Made by a program: the position numbers and the translations under genes. A stretch of 64,000 bases of DNA from positions 100,466,588-100,530,587 of the forward strand of contig CM043702.1 in NCBI GenBank assembly GCA_023935145.1, read 5' to 3'. This DNA is from Bretschneidera sinensis. Its lineage: Eukaryota; Streptophyta; Magnoliopsida; Brassicales; Akaniaceae. Below the pieces are notes generated by a model. The model made no database searches. It was not told where the DNA came from and saw only the letters and a program-made list of their open reading frames with translations. Below are positions 21,243 to 33,054 of this stretch, in pieces (position 1 is the stretch's first letter; each line of letters starts with the position of its first letter).

Positions 21243-22731
21243 ATGCTTGGTCGGAGATCCTTGAACTTAGATTTGACACATTTAGATCCTGACTTAGAAA
21301 GAACTCTTAGGAGGCAGAAAAGAGCACTAGTTGAGAGAGAGACTGTTGAGATGGGAGAAAATTTTAATCATCCTGAACATGTAGAGCAACCTAGAGCTTG
21401 GAACGTGGACTCCACTACATCCCTTAGGGATTTGTTCGCACCCGTTGCGACTAACTCATCTTCCTGCATAGTGTTGCCACCAACTAATGCCACACACTTT
21501 GATTTGAAGCCACATGTTATCCAACTCCTACCCTCATTCCATGGCTTAGATCTTGAAAATCCCTATAGTCATGTGAAGAAGTTCAAAGACATTTGTGCTA
21601 CATTCAAATTCCAGAACTTCTCTGAGGAGTCAGTCCATCTTCGACTCTTCCCTTTCTCCCTTCACGATAGAGTTAGGGCGTGGTTGGACTCCAACACGTC
21701 CGGGTCTATTACATCTTAGGAAAACCTACTTAGTAAATTTTATCATAAGTTTTTCCCAATGTCTAGAGTGAATGGGTGCCGAAAGGAGATTAGCTCTTTC
21801 ACTCAGGACGAGGATGAGAAGTTCTCTGAAAGCTGGGAGCGTTTTAAAGAGTTACTGATCAGATGCCCTCCACATGGATATGAGAAGTAGAGACTCGTTC
21901 AATTCTTCTACCAAGGGTTGACTCAACCCAACCGTAGCATGATCGAGTCTATGAATGGGGGGGCATTCTTGAGTCTGACAGGAGACGAAGCATACATGGC
22001 ATTGGACAAGTTGTCCGACAACTCACAGCAGTGGGATTTTTCAAGCTGTCGAGATAAGTCCGTTCGTGCTCCTAAGAGGGGAGGCATCTATGAGGTCAGG
22101 GAGGACGCTGATTTAAGGATAAAATTAGATGCCCTCACCAAGAAGATTGACGCTCTCACTGTGAGCCAATCCATCAATGCTGCCAACACATTCAATGTTG
22201 AAAGCTGTTCCATCTGTGCTAGTCCCATGCATCTAGCACAGAATTGCCCATCAATTCCGGCTTGTGCCGAGTATCCTATGGAACAAGTAAATGCTTTCAA
22301 TGATTTTCGAAGGCAATCAAATGGATCGTACTCCGAGACGTACAATCCAGGGTGGCGGAACCACCCAAATTTTTCATGGAGGCAGAACCAACCAATGAAT
22401 CAGGGAGGAGCCTCTCATCATGCTCTAATATCCTCCCGGATTTTCCCCACAAATTCCTAATCATGGTCGTTCTGCCCATCCAGCACCTTCACCTGCTTAC
22501 CATGCACCCACTCAAACACCAGCGCCAGTTTCACAGTCGCTAGAGGACACCCTTAAGGAGTTCATGAAGGCGACTAGCCAAAATATGAGCGATGTGAGGA
22601 GTGAAACAATGGTAAAAACCCAAGCAATTGTCAAGCTGGAGAGTCAAATAGGGCAAATTGCAAGTCACTTGGGTGAGAGAGAGAAAGGAAAGTTCCCCAG
22701 TCAGCCCGTGCAAAACCCAAAAGGATAATTT
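21243..22731 (+). pseudogene. Element D gag
   Basis: Start chosen at ATG 21243 (MLGRRSLNLDLTHLDPDLE), typical of Athila gag. The gag core (HVIQLLPSFHGLDLENPYSH ... HLRLFPFSLHDRVRAWL) is followed by FYQGLTQPNRSMIESMNGG. A CCHC-like knuckle is near 22205-22250 (CSICASPMHLAQNC). Then come a Pro/Asn-rich stretch and QIASHLGEREKGKFPSQP. In-frame TAG codons at 21717 and 21888 stand where Trp is expected, and TAA at 22728 where element F has Gln. Gag would form the particle that packages element RNA. Confidence 0.9.
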
Positions 22732-23912
22732 ATGGTTGAGAGTTCATCAACTCCTACGCACGGGGAGGAACAAGTACAGTCGATTGTCACACTGAGGTCT
22801 GGTAGACAAGTGGACAATCGAGTGGAAGAGAGCCCTGCTATGCAGCAAGGGCAAGGGAGTGGCAACACAGAGAAGAGAGATGCTGAGCCATCTACAACCA
22901 CACCTACTGAGAAAGACCCTCCTAGGTCATTTGTACCTAGAGCGCCCTACCCGAGAGATTACAGGTGCCCAAGAAAGGAGGGAAGTATGAGGAAATTCTG
23001 GAGGTATTCAAGCAAGTCCAAATCAATATCCCATTTTTGGATGCCATCCATCAAGTGCCATCATATGCCAAGTTTTTAAAGGACTTGGTCACTATCAAGA
23101 GGAGGACGAATGTCCCAAAGAAGGCATTTTTGACCGAGCAGGTCAGTTCAATCCTTCAATGCAAGCTACCCATCAAGTATAAGGACCCGGGGTGTCCTAC
23201 CATCTCTTGTACGATAGGAGTCAGCTATATTGAGAGGGCCCTTTTGGATCTAGGAGCGAGTGTGAATCTTCTACCCTACCCAGTCTATGTGCAGTTGGGG
23301 TTAGGAGAATTGAAGCCCATATCCACGACGCTTCAATTGGCTGACAGGTCAGTGAAAAGACCACGGGGGATAGTTGAGGACGTTTTGATAAAAGTGGATA
23401 AGTTCTATTTCCCCATGGATTTTATTGTGCTTGACACAGAGCCGGTTCAGAATGTAGGGATTCAAATACCGGTGATTCTAGGATGACCATTCTTAGCCAC
23501 GGCTAACGCCCTAATCAATTGTAGGACAGGGGTGATGAAGATCTCCTTCGGAAATATGACAGTGGAGTTGAACATTTTTGATATCACTAGGCAACCACTG
23601 GAATATGATGAAGTGAGAGGTGTATGCTTGATAGAGGAGATTCTTGAGGATACTGTGGATGAATCAAGCATTGAGGATCCCATGGAGGCATGCTTTGCTC
23701 ACTTTGGAGAGGACTTGGGTTTAGATAAGTTACTCGAGGAAGTAAATGCCATTTTGGAGTCTGATCCTCAAGAAAGCAAGGAGGAGGAGAAGGTGTCACC
23801 AGAACCTCAAAAGAAGGAACTTAAGCCTTTACTGGATAATCTTAAGTATAAGTTCCTAGGTCCAGCATACTGTTTGCCTGTGATAATAGCTTCAGATTTG
23901 GGAGAGGCTTAA
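22732..23912 (+). pseudogene. Element D protease region
   Basis: Contains GCPTISCTIG followed by ALLDLGASVNLLPYPVY (near 23240-23290), the aspartic protease active site of Athila elements (D-L-G-A-S), then LQLADRSVKRPRGIVEDVLI and the flap-side IPVILG (about 23485). There a TGA replaces the Arg of ILGRPFL, as expected from CGA. A linker with acidic repeats and the motif EPQKKELKPLLDNLKYKFLG leads into RT. A TAA at 23910-23912 matches Gln in element F. The enzyme would cut the polyprotein. Confidence 0.9.
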
Positions 23913-24830
23913 GAGGAGAAATTATTAGATGTTTTAAGAGAGCACAAGGAAGCTATCGGCTGGACCATTGAGGATATTAAGGGAATCAGCCCCTCGGTGG
24001 TGATGCACAGGATACATTTGGAGGAAGATGCTAAGCCATCGAGGGAGCCGCAAAGAAGGCTCAACCCTGCTATGCAAGAGGTTGTGAGGGCAGAGGTTAT
24101 TAAGCTGTTAGATGCAGGGATCATTTATCCCATCTCTGATAGCAAGTGGGTGAGCCCCATTCATGTCGTGCCCAAGCGAGCTGGGTTAACGGTAGTAAAG
24201 AATAAGGACGACGAGTTGGTGCCAACTCGTGTGCAGTCTGGGTGGAGAGTATGTATAGACTACCGTAAGCTGAACATTGCCACAAGGAAGGATCACTTTC
24301 CACTTCCATTTATTGATCAGATGGTGGAGCATTTGGCTGGGCACGAGTATTATTGCTTTTTGGATGGTTATTCTGGATATAATCAGGTCCCCGTGGACCC
24401 CGAAGATCAGGAGAAGACGACATTTACTTGTCCTTTTGGGACCTTCGCCTACCGTCGCATGCCCTTTGAGTTATGCAATGCACCCGCCACTTTTCAGCGG
24501 TGCATGGTCAGTATATTCTCTGACATGGTAGAGCGGTTCTTGGAGATTTTCATGGACGACTTCTCCATCTTCGGTTCAACATTTGAGGAGTGCCTGCACC
24601 GTCTCTCTTTGGTTTTGGTACGGTGCAAGGAGAAGAACCTAGTGCTTAATTGGGAGAAGTGCCATTTTATGGTTAAGCAAGGAATTGTACTGGGGCATAT
24701 CGTATCTCATCGAGGGATTGAGGTCGACAAAGCGAAGGTGGATTTGATTTCCAGCCTTCCGCCCCCACGTACGGTGAAAGAGGTTCGATCTTTTCTGGGC
24801 CATGCAGGTTTTTATAGGCGATTTATCTAG
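23913..24830 (+). pseudogene. Element D reverse transcriptase
   Basis: Gypsy-type RT in the usual motif order: EDIKGISPSVVMHRIHLEE, REPQRRLNPAM, GWRVCIDYRKLN, HFPLPFIDQMVEHLAGHEYY, FLDGYSGYNQV, FTCPFGTFAYRRMPFELCNA, and the catalytic box FMDD (24549-24560), as is common in Athila where others have YxDD. The domain ends GHAGFYRRF, then TAG (24828-24830) where Gln is expected (QNFSKIARPLC). Apart from the stops at its edges it is a full-length open domain. Confidence 0.93.
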
Positions 24831-25240
24831 AATTTCAGCAAGATCGCCAGGCCCTTATGCAAGTTGTTGCAAAAAGATGCCCCATTTCTATTTGATGAGG
24901 ATTGTAAGAAAGCATTTGGGGATCTGAAGAAAATTCTGACGTCCACACCCATTATTCAGCCACCTAACTGGGATGTGCCTTTTGAGATTATGTGTGATGC
25001 ATCAAACTATACTGTTGGAGCTGTTTTGGGGCAGTGTGTTGATAAACTTCCCCATGCTATCTATTATGCAAGTCGAACTCTAAACGACGTACAACTCAAT
25101 TACTCTACCACTGAGAAGGAGTTGCTTGCAATCGCTTTTGCATTAGACAAGTTCAGATCCTACTTGTTAGGATCTAAAGTCATTATCTACTCGGACCATG
25201 CTGCATTGAAGTATCTTTTCTCTAAAAAAAGATGCTAAAT
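24831..25240 (+). pseudogene. Element D RNase H
   Basis: Begins with NFSKIARPLCKLLQKDAPF and continues IIQPPNWDVPFEIMCDASNY, YYASRTLNDVQLNYSTTEKE and [19 protein letters not shown], matching the RNase H of gypsy RT (catalytic D in CDAS, E in TTEKE, D in YSDH). The frame breaks at about 25228-25236, where a run of A in LFSKKDAK-type sequence is one base too long. After the frameshift the sequence continues as [20 protein letters not shown]. Confidence 0.9.
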
Positions 25241-26721
25241 CTCATCTTATCCGATGGATCTTGCTACTTCAAGAGTTCGACATTGAGATTCGGGATAAGA
25301 AAGGTTCGGAAAATGTGGTGGCGGACTATTTGTCTAGATTGATTGTGGAATTCAGTGAGGCTGCCACTCCTATTTCTGAGACCTTTCCTGATGAGCAATT
25401 GATGCACATTGCTCACAGTCCCGCACCATGGTTTGCTGACATAGTGAACTATCTTGTCACCGGACACATGCCCTTGCATTGGGGGAGGCAAGATAAATCA
25501 AAATTTTTGGCCATGGTAAAACACTTTTTCTGGGACGATCCTTACCTATTCAAGTATTGTCCTGATCAGATCATTAGACGGTGTATTCCTGAGCATGACC
25601 AATCTAATGTCATCGCCTTTTGTCATGATCATGCATGTGGAGGCCATTTTAGTGCTAAAAAGACTGCTGTAAAGATTTTGCAGTGTGGATTTTATTGGCC
25701 TACCCTGTTCCAGGACTCTCACACCTACTGTATATCTTGTGAGCGTTGCCAAAAGCTAGGGAGTCTTTTTAGGAGAAATATGATGCCCCTCAACCCTATT
25801 CTGATTGTTGAGATTTTTGATGTGTGGGGCATTGATTTCTTGGGACCATTCCCAAACTCCTTTGGCTACTTATACATTCTAGTTGCTGTGGACTATCTGT
25901 CCAAGTGGGTAGAGGCCGTTGCGTGCAAGACCGATGACCATATAGTTGTGGTCCAGTTCTTGAAAGACACTATTTTTGCTCGTTTTGGTACGCCTCGAGC
26001 AATCATAAGTGATGGAGGTAAGCACTTTTGCAACAAGATCTTTGAGTAGTTGATGAAGAAATATTGTATCACGCACAAAGTTGCCACCCCATATCACCCA
26101 CAGACGAGTGGTCAAGTGGAAATTTCAAATCGTGAGATTAAACAAATTTTGGAAAAGACTGTGAACCCTAATAGAAAGGATTGGTCTCTGCGATTGACGG
26201 ATGCACTGTGGGCATATCGGACAGCCTTCAAGATGCCAATTGGCATGTCTCCCTATCGCATTGTATACGGAAAGGCATGTCACCTTCCAGTTGAATTAGA
26301 GCATCGTGCGTATTGGGCTGTCAAGCAACTAAATTTCAATCTTTCCAAGGCTGGCTCACAACGGAAGCTCCAACTCAATGAATTGGAGGAACTGCGGAAT
26401 GATGCATATGAGTGTGCCCGATCATACAAAGCACAAATGAAGAAGACTCATGACCAAAATATTTTGAGACGAGCTTTTGAGCCGGGTCAGAGAGTTCTTC
26501 TTTATAATTCGCGCCTGCATCTTTTTCCAGGCAAGCTCAAATCCCGATGGTCAGGCCCATTCATTATTCGATCGGTTTTTTCTCATGGGGCCATCGAGAT
26601 TGAGGATCCTAAGAATGGTAATACTTTCAAGGTAAATGGACAGAGGCTAAAACCATTCTTAGAGTTGAGGAGTCCGGACATTGAGACGATACTGTTGGAG
26701 GATCCTAGTTACTCAGATTGA
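25241..26721 (+). pseudogene. Element D integrase
   Basis: After the tether [20 protein letters not shown] the HHCC zinc domain is seen (HDHACGGH ... CISCERC, about 25620-25755). The core has all three acids: [17 protein letters not shown] and [15 protein letters not shown] at 26047-26049 replaces the Gln between the second and third acid. The C-terminal part ([43 protein letters not shown]) is intact. It has no chromodomain, as usual for Athila. It would insert element DNA into the genome. Confidence 0.92.
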
Positions 26722-27979
26722 GTGTAGTATTCTAGGAAGAGTCTGGCTGAAGGCGTTAAACTTAGCACTCATGGAAGGCACCCCACAGCTTATCTTTTCT
26801 TTTGTTTATTTATTATTTCACATTTTTATGATTAATGTTTGTTTCCAGTATTTTTTGTTTTCCAGTTTTTATTTTTCAGGGACAAAGCGTACTTCAGTTC
26901 AAGTTTGGGGGTATGCTATGAGCCATACCAGTCCAGATAGTTCTCCATATCTCAGGTCAGCTCTTTCCATATTAGTCACACATTGGGGTCAATGTGTAAT
27001 TTAAGTTTGGGGGTATGGGAGACACATCACACACTTTGTCCTAATTTGTTGTCTTTTCGTCATAGAGATAAATGCATGCTCATGTTATCGTGAAATTTTA
27101 GTTGATCTAAACATTTTCTGTGATGTGATGTCATTAGTGAGCTTAACATTTTGAACACATGATCTGGTGATAAATTTTTAAAATTTAGTTACTTACTTTA
27201 GGCATTTTGAGAATTCACATGTTTGATCTAATCTAACACGAGCACATTAGCACAAATTATGTGAGGTATGACACGTGATTTTAATGTGTATTTTTCCTTA
27301 TCTTAACTGAAACTGGATGACTTGTTGGATGAACACTTGGGCATAATAAAAAAAATAAAAAAAAAATTTATCAATAAACTTTTCGCTGAGTAACTGGACC
27401 TCTTGCCTCAGTAAGCAGTGAGTGTTCACGTCAAAAGGTGGAATTTTGCTTGGTAATATTAAGGTCGGTTTAATTTCGTAGCCTTTTTGACTCGAGTTAG
27501 TAAGTCCTTAGGGGTGTCTTTACACCTAATACCCTAAGACCGCCTGGTTTGGGAGTCATTGACTCAACACTCGCTACATGGGTCAATTAGAAAGCTTAAG
27601 GGAACTAAACATAGTCGTGCCTTATTAAAAAAAAAAAATACTATGCCTTTTTCGTTCATTTTGATGGGAAATTCGGTGAATCTTGAGACATGGAGACCTT
27701 ACACATTAGAGTTACTTGGAAGCTTCATTTTTATATGCTAGTTCACCTTACACTGATTCAAGCTTGTGATGCCTTATCCTGCCTTTTGTAAGTAATTAGA
27801 TTTTAACATTTCTATTCATTGCGAAGATGGGTTTACCTTTTTAAGCTTGCTTATGAATGAATATCATGGTGATGTGTGCTCCTTAAATTTTTGGATACCA
27901 TGAGTGATTACTTTATCTTTATGTTCTTTGTTTTTCATTGAGTCTTTTATTTTGTTTTGCTAAGGGACTAGCAAAATAT
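26722..27979 (+). other. Element D 3' untranslated region
   Basis: No envelope-like ORF or other gene is visible. It begins with the conserved gtctggctgaaggcgttaaa element found also in C and F. Two internal polypurine-like runs, aagtttgggggtatg near 26901 and 27003, precede the true tract at 27980. Much of the rest is alignable with the 3' region of element F. Confidence 0.75.
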
Positions 27980-27994
27980 AAGTTTGGGGGTATT
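27980..27994 (+). other. Element D polypurine tract
   Basis: aagtttgggggtatt immediately before the 3' LTR start TGATGAG. This is the plus-strand primer of reverse transcription. Confidence 0.88.
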
Positions 27995-29241
27995 TGATGA
28001 GTCTTAAATATTGCATATTTTAGACCCTTAACTTATATTTGTTATGCTCTTAGTTAGTAGTATTTTACTTTATTTTACGTTTTTCTTGTGTTTTGTGTAT
28101 TTTTACAGGTTTGTGGAGAAAATGAAGCATTTCAGGAGATTTGAAGCTTCTGGAGACATTGCGCTCGATCGCACGAGATATGCGCTCGAGCGCAGGTGCG
28201 CTCGAGCGCACCTGCCTATGAACGAGGGCAAGGTCAACATCCCACATCGAAATAGTTTCTGTTCAGTGCGTCTGCGATCGATCGTAACAGACATGCGATC
28301 AAGCGCACATGCGATCGTGCGCACAAGACATGCGATCGATCGCACCACACTGCGATCGAGCGCACACGGGCCAGTATCCCACATCGAATCTGAAACCTGC
28401 TGTGCTCCGGGTCTCCCCTTATATAAACACCATCTGGCTTCATAATTCAATGTACAATTCCTGAGCCACTTTGGTATTTACCGGTGGACGTCCGCTAGCA
28501 TTCTGGTGGATCTCGAAGGCATTGCTACCACGAGGGGAAGCGCCGCCCGTCAGCGAGTGGAATTTCTCCCATGTAAAGTTGTTTATTTATTTCTTTATAT
28601 TCAATTGTTTTAGTTTAAATGTTTAGCACTTTTTATTATAGTTTTATAGTTATGAGTGGCTAGACTCTTCAGCTAAGGTTGAAGATGAAGCCCCGCCGTT
28701 GTTTGGCGTAGTAGTTCAGATTTGCTTGTACAAATCTGACAATTTTTAGTATAAATGTTCTGTCAATTATTTGAGTTAATCTTATAATTGATTGAGTTTA
28801 AATTGTCTATCGGATTTTTTTTGTGTTTCATCTGATGGATACATTGAATGCTTTTCGATTAAATTGGATTCCCTTTGTGATTTGTTAAGAGCGGATACAT
28901 TGGGTGCTTTTGGTTTAGTTGGGATATTCTTTGTTTTTTGTCTTATAGTTGGATTCATAGAATGTTTTGATAGGCTATATTTTTAGAACATAAATGCTTA
29001 ACTTCGGCGGGGTGGATTCGGAAACCTTAGTACTTTTAATTATTAGTTTTTAAATCAATTTAATTTAGTTTTAATTTATTTTGCAAATATCATTTAAAAT
29101 TCGGAACTAGGTTAAAATAGAGTTAGTTTAGATTGAAAATATAATTTCACAACGCAATTCCCTGTGGATTCGACCTCGCTCTTGCACAACGCTATACTGC
29201 AAACGACTCGTGCGCTTGCAAGTAATTTAAAACTCACAACA
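27995..29241 (+). repeat. Element D 3' LTR
   Basis: 1247 bp, ends aactcacaaca followed by ctgtg. About 99% like the 5' LTR in the first 185 bases; the main difference is a missing unit in the CG-rich array and a different version of the gagatat(a/g)cg segment near 28180. TATATAAA at 28420-28427. Confidence 0.95.
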
Positions 29242-29246
29242 CTGTG

Positions 29247-30251
29247 CGGGCTGTGCGGGATTTCAGCGTGAAGGGCATGTGAAGGCTTAAATCACACATC
29301 CCACATTGGTTAGAAACACATTTCTATATCCCATATCGGATTGGAAACACATTGCACTCGTGGTATTTGCCTATATAAGACCCACTCCACTTCAACTTTA
29401 AGCACCATCGGAGAATCTGAGATCATCAGAAAGTGAATCCAGAGAGCCATTAGGAGGAATCCGAAGTACTTTTGGAGGGCAAGCAGAGAAATTTCTGAAG
29501 CTTTTGCTACCATGGGGGAGATGATCGTTGAGAGGCCGAAGGCAACTCAAGGACGCATGAGCCCCATGGCCGGCTAGTCTCCAAGCAAGGTAAAGGGATG
29601 AATCCCTAGGTGTAGTTGTTCTTATTTTCCTTTATTTGATTCAGTTGCAGTTTGGTATTATTTTCAATAAACATTGTTATGTTTTATTCTTTAATTTAAT
29701 TAGTAGATTTCTTATTAGTCCGGTGATTGCATGCTTCTTTTCCATATAAGTCTAGTCATGCTCTTCTTATGTGTATTTGTTTGGGTGTGATTGAGTCTGG
29801 TAGATCTCTTTTATAGATTTGTCCATTGTTGCGGTATTGTCATTTAGATATATCATCGTCTTTTGATAATTTATAGGTTAGGTCATGTGTGCTTGAAAGT
29901 AAAGAATAATTCACATTAATTACATTATGGTTTATACATGCGCTTTAATTGAATATTTGTCGATTGCCTGTTTGGGATGTGAAACTTGCAATCGAGATAA
30001 AAACAACTTAATCAAGTTAGGATTAGGGAAACGAACCAAGGGAGGATTTTCGGAACCTTGTTGTTTCTTTATTATATTATCCATCAATTATTTACACAAT
30101 TTTCACACAATCAACAATTCAGATTTTGTCACTTTAACTTTTATCGTTTGTGTTGAGGTTTACACCTTCTTTTGTAATTAGTTTGTTTTCCTGTGGAATC
30201 GACACCCTAAAGCTGTACTACAATTACTGCGTTATACTTTGGACATAATCA
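29247..30251 (+). repeat. Element C 5' LTR, second part
   Basis: Continues the LTR begun at 19306 and ends ...ggacataatca. Contains TATATAAG (29372-29379) within a stretch that is deleted from the 3' LTR. Confidence 0.9.
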
Positions 30252-30256
30252 AATTT

Positions 30257-30272
30257 TGGCGCCGTTGCCGGG
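30257..30272 (+). other. Element C primer binding site (Asp-tRNA)
   Basis: tggcgccgttgccggg, an exact match to the tRNA-Asp primer site used by Athila-type elements, six bases after the LTR. Confidence 0.95.
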
Positions 30273-30468
30273 AAACGCGCTTAAGTACAAAGAAGATTGT
30301 CAACTTTTGATATGATGGTAGAAGAGTTGTAAATAGTTTTTCTTTTCAGCAGCTGTAAAGGCAGTAACTTCGTTCCTTCTTTTAGCTTGCTGCATTAATT
30401 TTTTATTTTTTTTATTTTATTTGACTCTTTCTTTTTTATATAGTATTTTTATTATTTTGTTACCTCAC

Positions 30469-31958
30469 ATGCACAGACATAGAGACACTGTGGGTAGATT
30501 TTGTTGTAGGCCTGTGTTAGAGTCAGAATTTAATTCTTTTTCATATCCTTTATTTGACAATCCATCTAGTCCCGAAGAAATGAGTGAACACGAAGATCAA
30601 CCCCCTAGGACACTTAAGGATTACTTACACCCTAACCGTACAGCCACACCATCGTGTATCATGTTCCCCCCTGATGTTCAACAACCTGATTTTAAGCCGA
30701 GCATGATCCAATTGCTACCAACTTTCCATGGGTTTGAGAATGAAAACCCCTATATCCATATTAGGGAATTTGAGGAAGTAGTAGCTGCTTTTCACATTAG
30801 GGCTGATATGATAGACATCGTCAAACTTCGGTTTTTCCCTTTTTCACTTAAGGAAAAAGCCAAGGCTTGGCTATACTCGTCTAGGTCCATAGGTAGTTGG
30901 GATGAGATGACCCGAGTTTTCTTCCAAAAACACTTCCCAACCCATAAGATCAACAACCTCAAGAGACAAATCTCAAACTTTGCACAAAAGGAGAGTGAAA
31001 CCTTATATCAAGTTTGGGAACGTTTCAAGGACCTTTTGAATTCTTATCCACACCATGGGTATGAGAGTTGGCGGGTAGTTAGCTATTTCTATGATGGACT
31101 CCTAAGTAGGGAAAGGCAGTTCATAGAAATGATGTGCAATGAGAATTTTCTTAAAAAAGATCCCAACCAAACCATAGATTTCCTAGATGACCTATCAGAA
31201 AAACCCACACTTGGACTGAACCAAATGCCATGGAAGACACTAGGAGAAATCAACCCGCTGGGATTTACCAACTTAAGAAAGAGGACAGCCTTAAAGCCAG
31301 TTTAGAGGTCCTAACCAAGGAAATTGAAGCCTCAAAAACCAAGGATACTAGAACCCCTAAACCGGTTGCTAGGGTAGAGTCCTATGAGCCTTGTTTCATG
31401 TGTAATGGGGTAGATCATTTACCTAAGGATTGTCCAGTTTATTTTGAGATGAAGGATGAGTGTAACACTATAGGTATACCCTTTGGGAAACCACACTCAC
31501 CCTACTCTAACACCTATAATCCCGGTGGGAAGAATCACCCTAATTTCAGTTGGAAATCCAACATACAACCCCCTGCCCACTCTAGTACCCAATGGCAACC
31601 GGAAGCAACCTCATTTAATGCACCTCAACAATCTTTACCTTTGGAAGATATGTATAAGTCATTTATGCAGGTACATGCCAAGAGTGTGGAAGATCAAGGA
31701 AAAATAAATCAACAGTTGTCAGAGGAACAACAAGCGATCAAAGAGGAACAAAAGGTAATAAAGAGTCAACTCACCAAGTTGACTAGTTTCTTGAAAATTC
31801 AAGAACAAGGTCGGTTTCCTTCACAGCCACAACCTAATCCAAGGGGACAACATATGGCACAAACCTCCAATCCTGAAAATCAAAATAATAGAGAGGTTAA
31901 TGCCATAATTACTCGCAGCGGTAAGACAATTGATGGTCCCACTCTACTATCACACTAG
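30469..31958 (+). pseudogene. Element C gag
   Basis: Start chosen at ATG 30469 (MHRHRDTVGRFCCRPVLESE). Gag core motifs: FKPSMIQLLPTFHGFENENP, KLRFFPFSLKEKAKAWLYSS, ETLYQVWERFKDLLNSYPHH, FYDGLLSRERQFIEMM. A frameshift near 31230-31300 moves to another frame, which holds an intact knuckle CFMCNGVDHLPKDC and an NHPNFSW motif. A coiled-coil-like stretch follows (EEQQAIKEEQKVIKSQLTKL). The frame then stops at 31958. A relatively well kept gag in a pol-deleted element. Confidence 0.88.
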
Positions 31959-31970
31959 ATTCCTAATACC

Positions 31971-33054
31971 GTGAGCAACAATGATAAAGCCTCCAAGGAA
32001 CAAGAGGCTCGTGATGTTTATCGTCCACTGGTGTATTTCCCTCAAGCACTCCTTAAACCTAAGGAGATAAATACAACAATAAAAGGTGAGATTCTTGAAC
32101 AACTTCAGCATGTTAAAATTAATCTTCCTCTTCTTTATGTCATAAAACAGATTCCCAACTATGCTAAAGTCATCAAGGATCTATGCACACTCAAGAGGAA
32201 GCACAATGTGAAGAAGACAGTATTCTTAATGGAGCAAGCAAGTGTTGTAATTAACAACAAGACACCACCCAAATATAAAGATCTGGGCTGTCCAACGGTG
32301 GCTTGCCAAATTGGAAATAAACCTTGTGGCCAAGCATTGCTAGAGTTGGGTGCTAGTGTAAGCCTCATGTCATACTCCATGTACTTGCAGCTCGATCTAG
32401 GTGAGATCAAACCAACCTCCGTGGTACTTCAATTAGCGGATAGATCAGTAAGAAAACCAAGAGGTATTGTATAAGATGTTTTGTTGCAAATTGATAATTT
32501 CTACTATCCTGTTGATTTTTTGGTTTTAGATACTGTTTCTACTATAAACACGGAGTCCAAAATTCCTTTGATACTCGGAAGATCATTCCTTACCACCGCC
32601 AATGCCCTCATTAATTGTAGGAATGGCCTAATGACATTATCATTTGGAAATAGGACTCTAGAGGTAAATGTTTTTCGAGTCCCATGGCAGCCACATGAAA
32701 AGGATGAGTACATCAAAGATAATTCTAACTCTTCGGAATTCATTCCTAATAATCTTGAGTTCAAAGATTCTTCAAATTATCCCCATGCCGTTAATGTTGT
32801 TATGTTTTTGATAAGCCACAGGAATTTATTAAGACATCTTGCTAACCATACTTTGAGAAGTTGCTTGAGAGAAGTCACATGGATGCGGGAATCAAATACC
32901 CTACTACTGATAGTAAATGGGCATTACCAAAAACACTTGAGCCACATGTGGTGGACTTTAAGTATTCCCTGCCATCTTCAAAGCATACAAGCACAAAATT
33001 TTGTAGCAAAGCACTAGCTAGTGCATCCAACTCATATTTTTCGAAGAGGGAATA
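31971..33054 (+). pseudogene. Element C protease with truncated RT start
   Basis: GCPTVACQIG and then ALLELGASVSLMSYSMY: the catalytic Asp of DLGAS is Glu (32343-32345). LQLADRSVRKPRGIV is followed by a stop near 32472, then DNFYYPVDFLVLDT and IPLILGRSFLTTANALINCR. After a degraded linker, DAGIKYPTTDSKW (near 32883) is the very start of RT, joined directly to sequence from the end of the element. About 3 kb of RT, RNase H and integrase are therefore gone. Confidence 0.85.

Larger units (their letters stand above)
19790..29241 (+). mobile_element. Element D: near-complete Athila-type Ty3/gypsy retrotransposon
   Basis: 9.45 kb with LTRs 19790-21063 and 27995-29241, target duplication ctgtg (19785-19789, 29242-29246), Asp-tRNA-type primer site, gag, protease, RT, RNase H, integrase, a 1.3-kb non-coding tail and a polypurine tract. 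No envelope-like ORF is visible in the tail. LTRs show 2 differences in the first 185 bases plus a copy-number change in their CG-rich array, so this is the youngest insertion here. Coding capacity is lost only through seven nonsense codons and one frameshift. Confidence 0.96.

Noticed and set aside
26722..27979. Envelope-like ORF expected downstream of integrase in some Athila elements
   Set aside because: I looked in all frames; only short frames are present and none has a signal peptide plus membrane segment arrangement.
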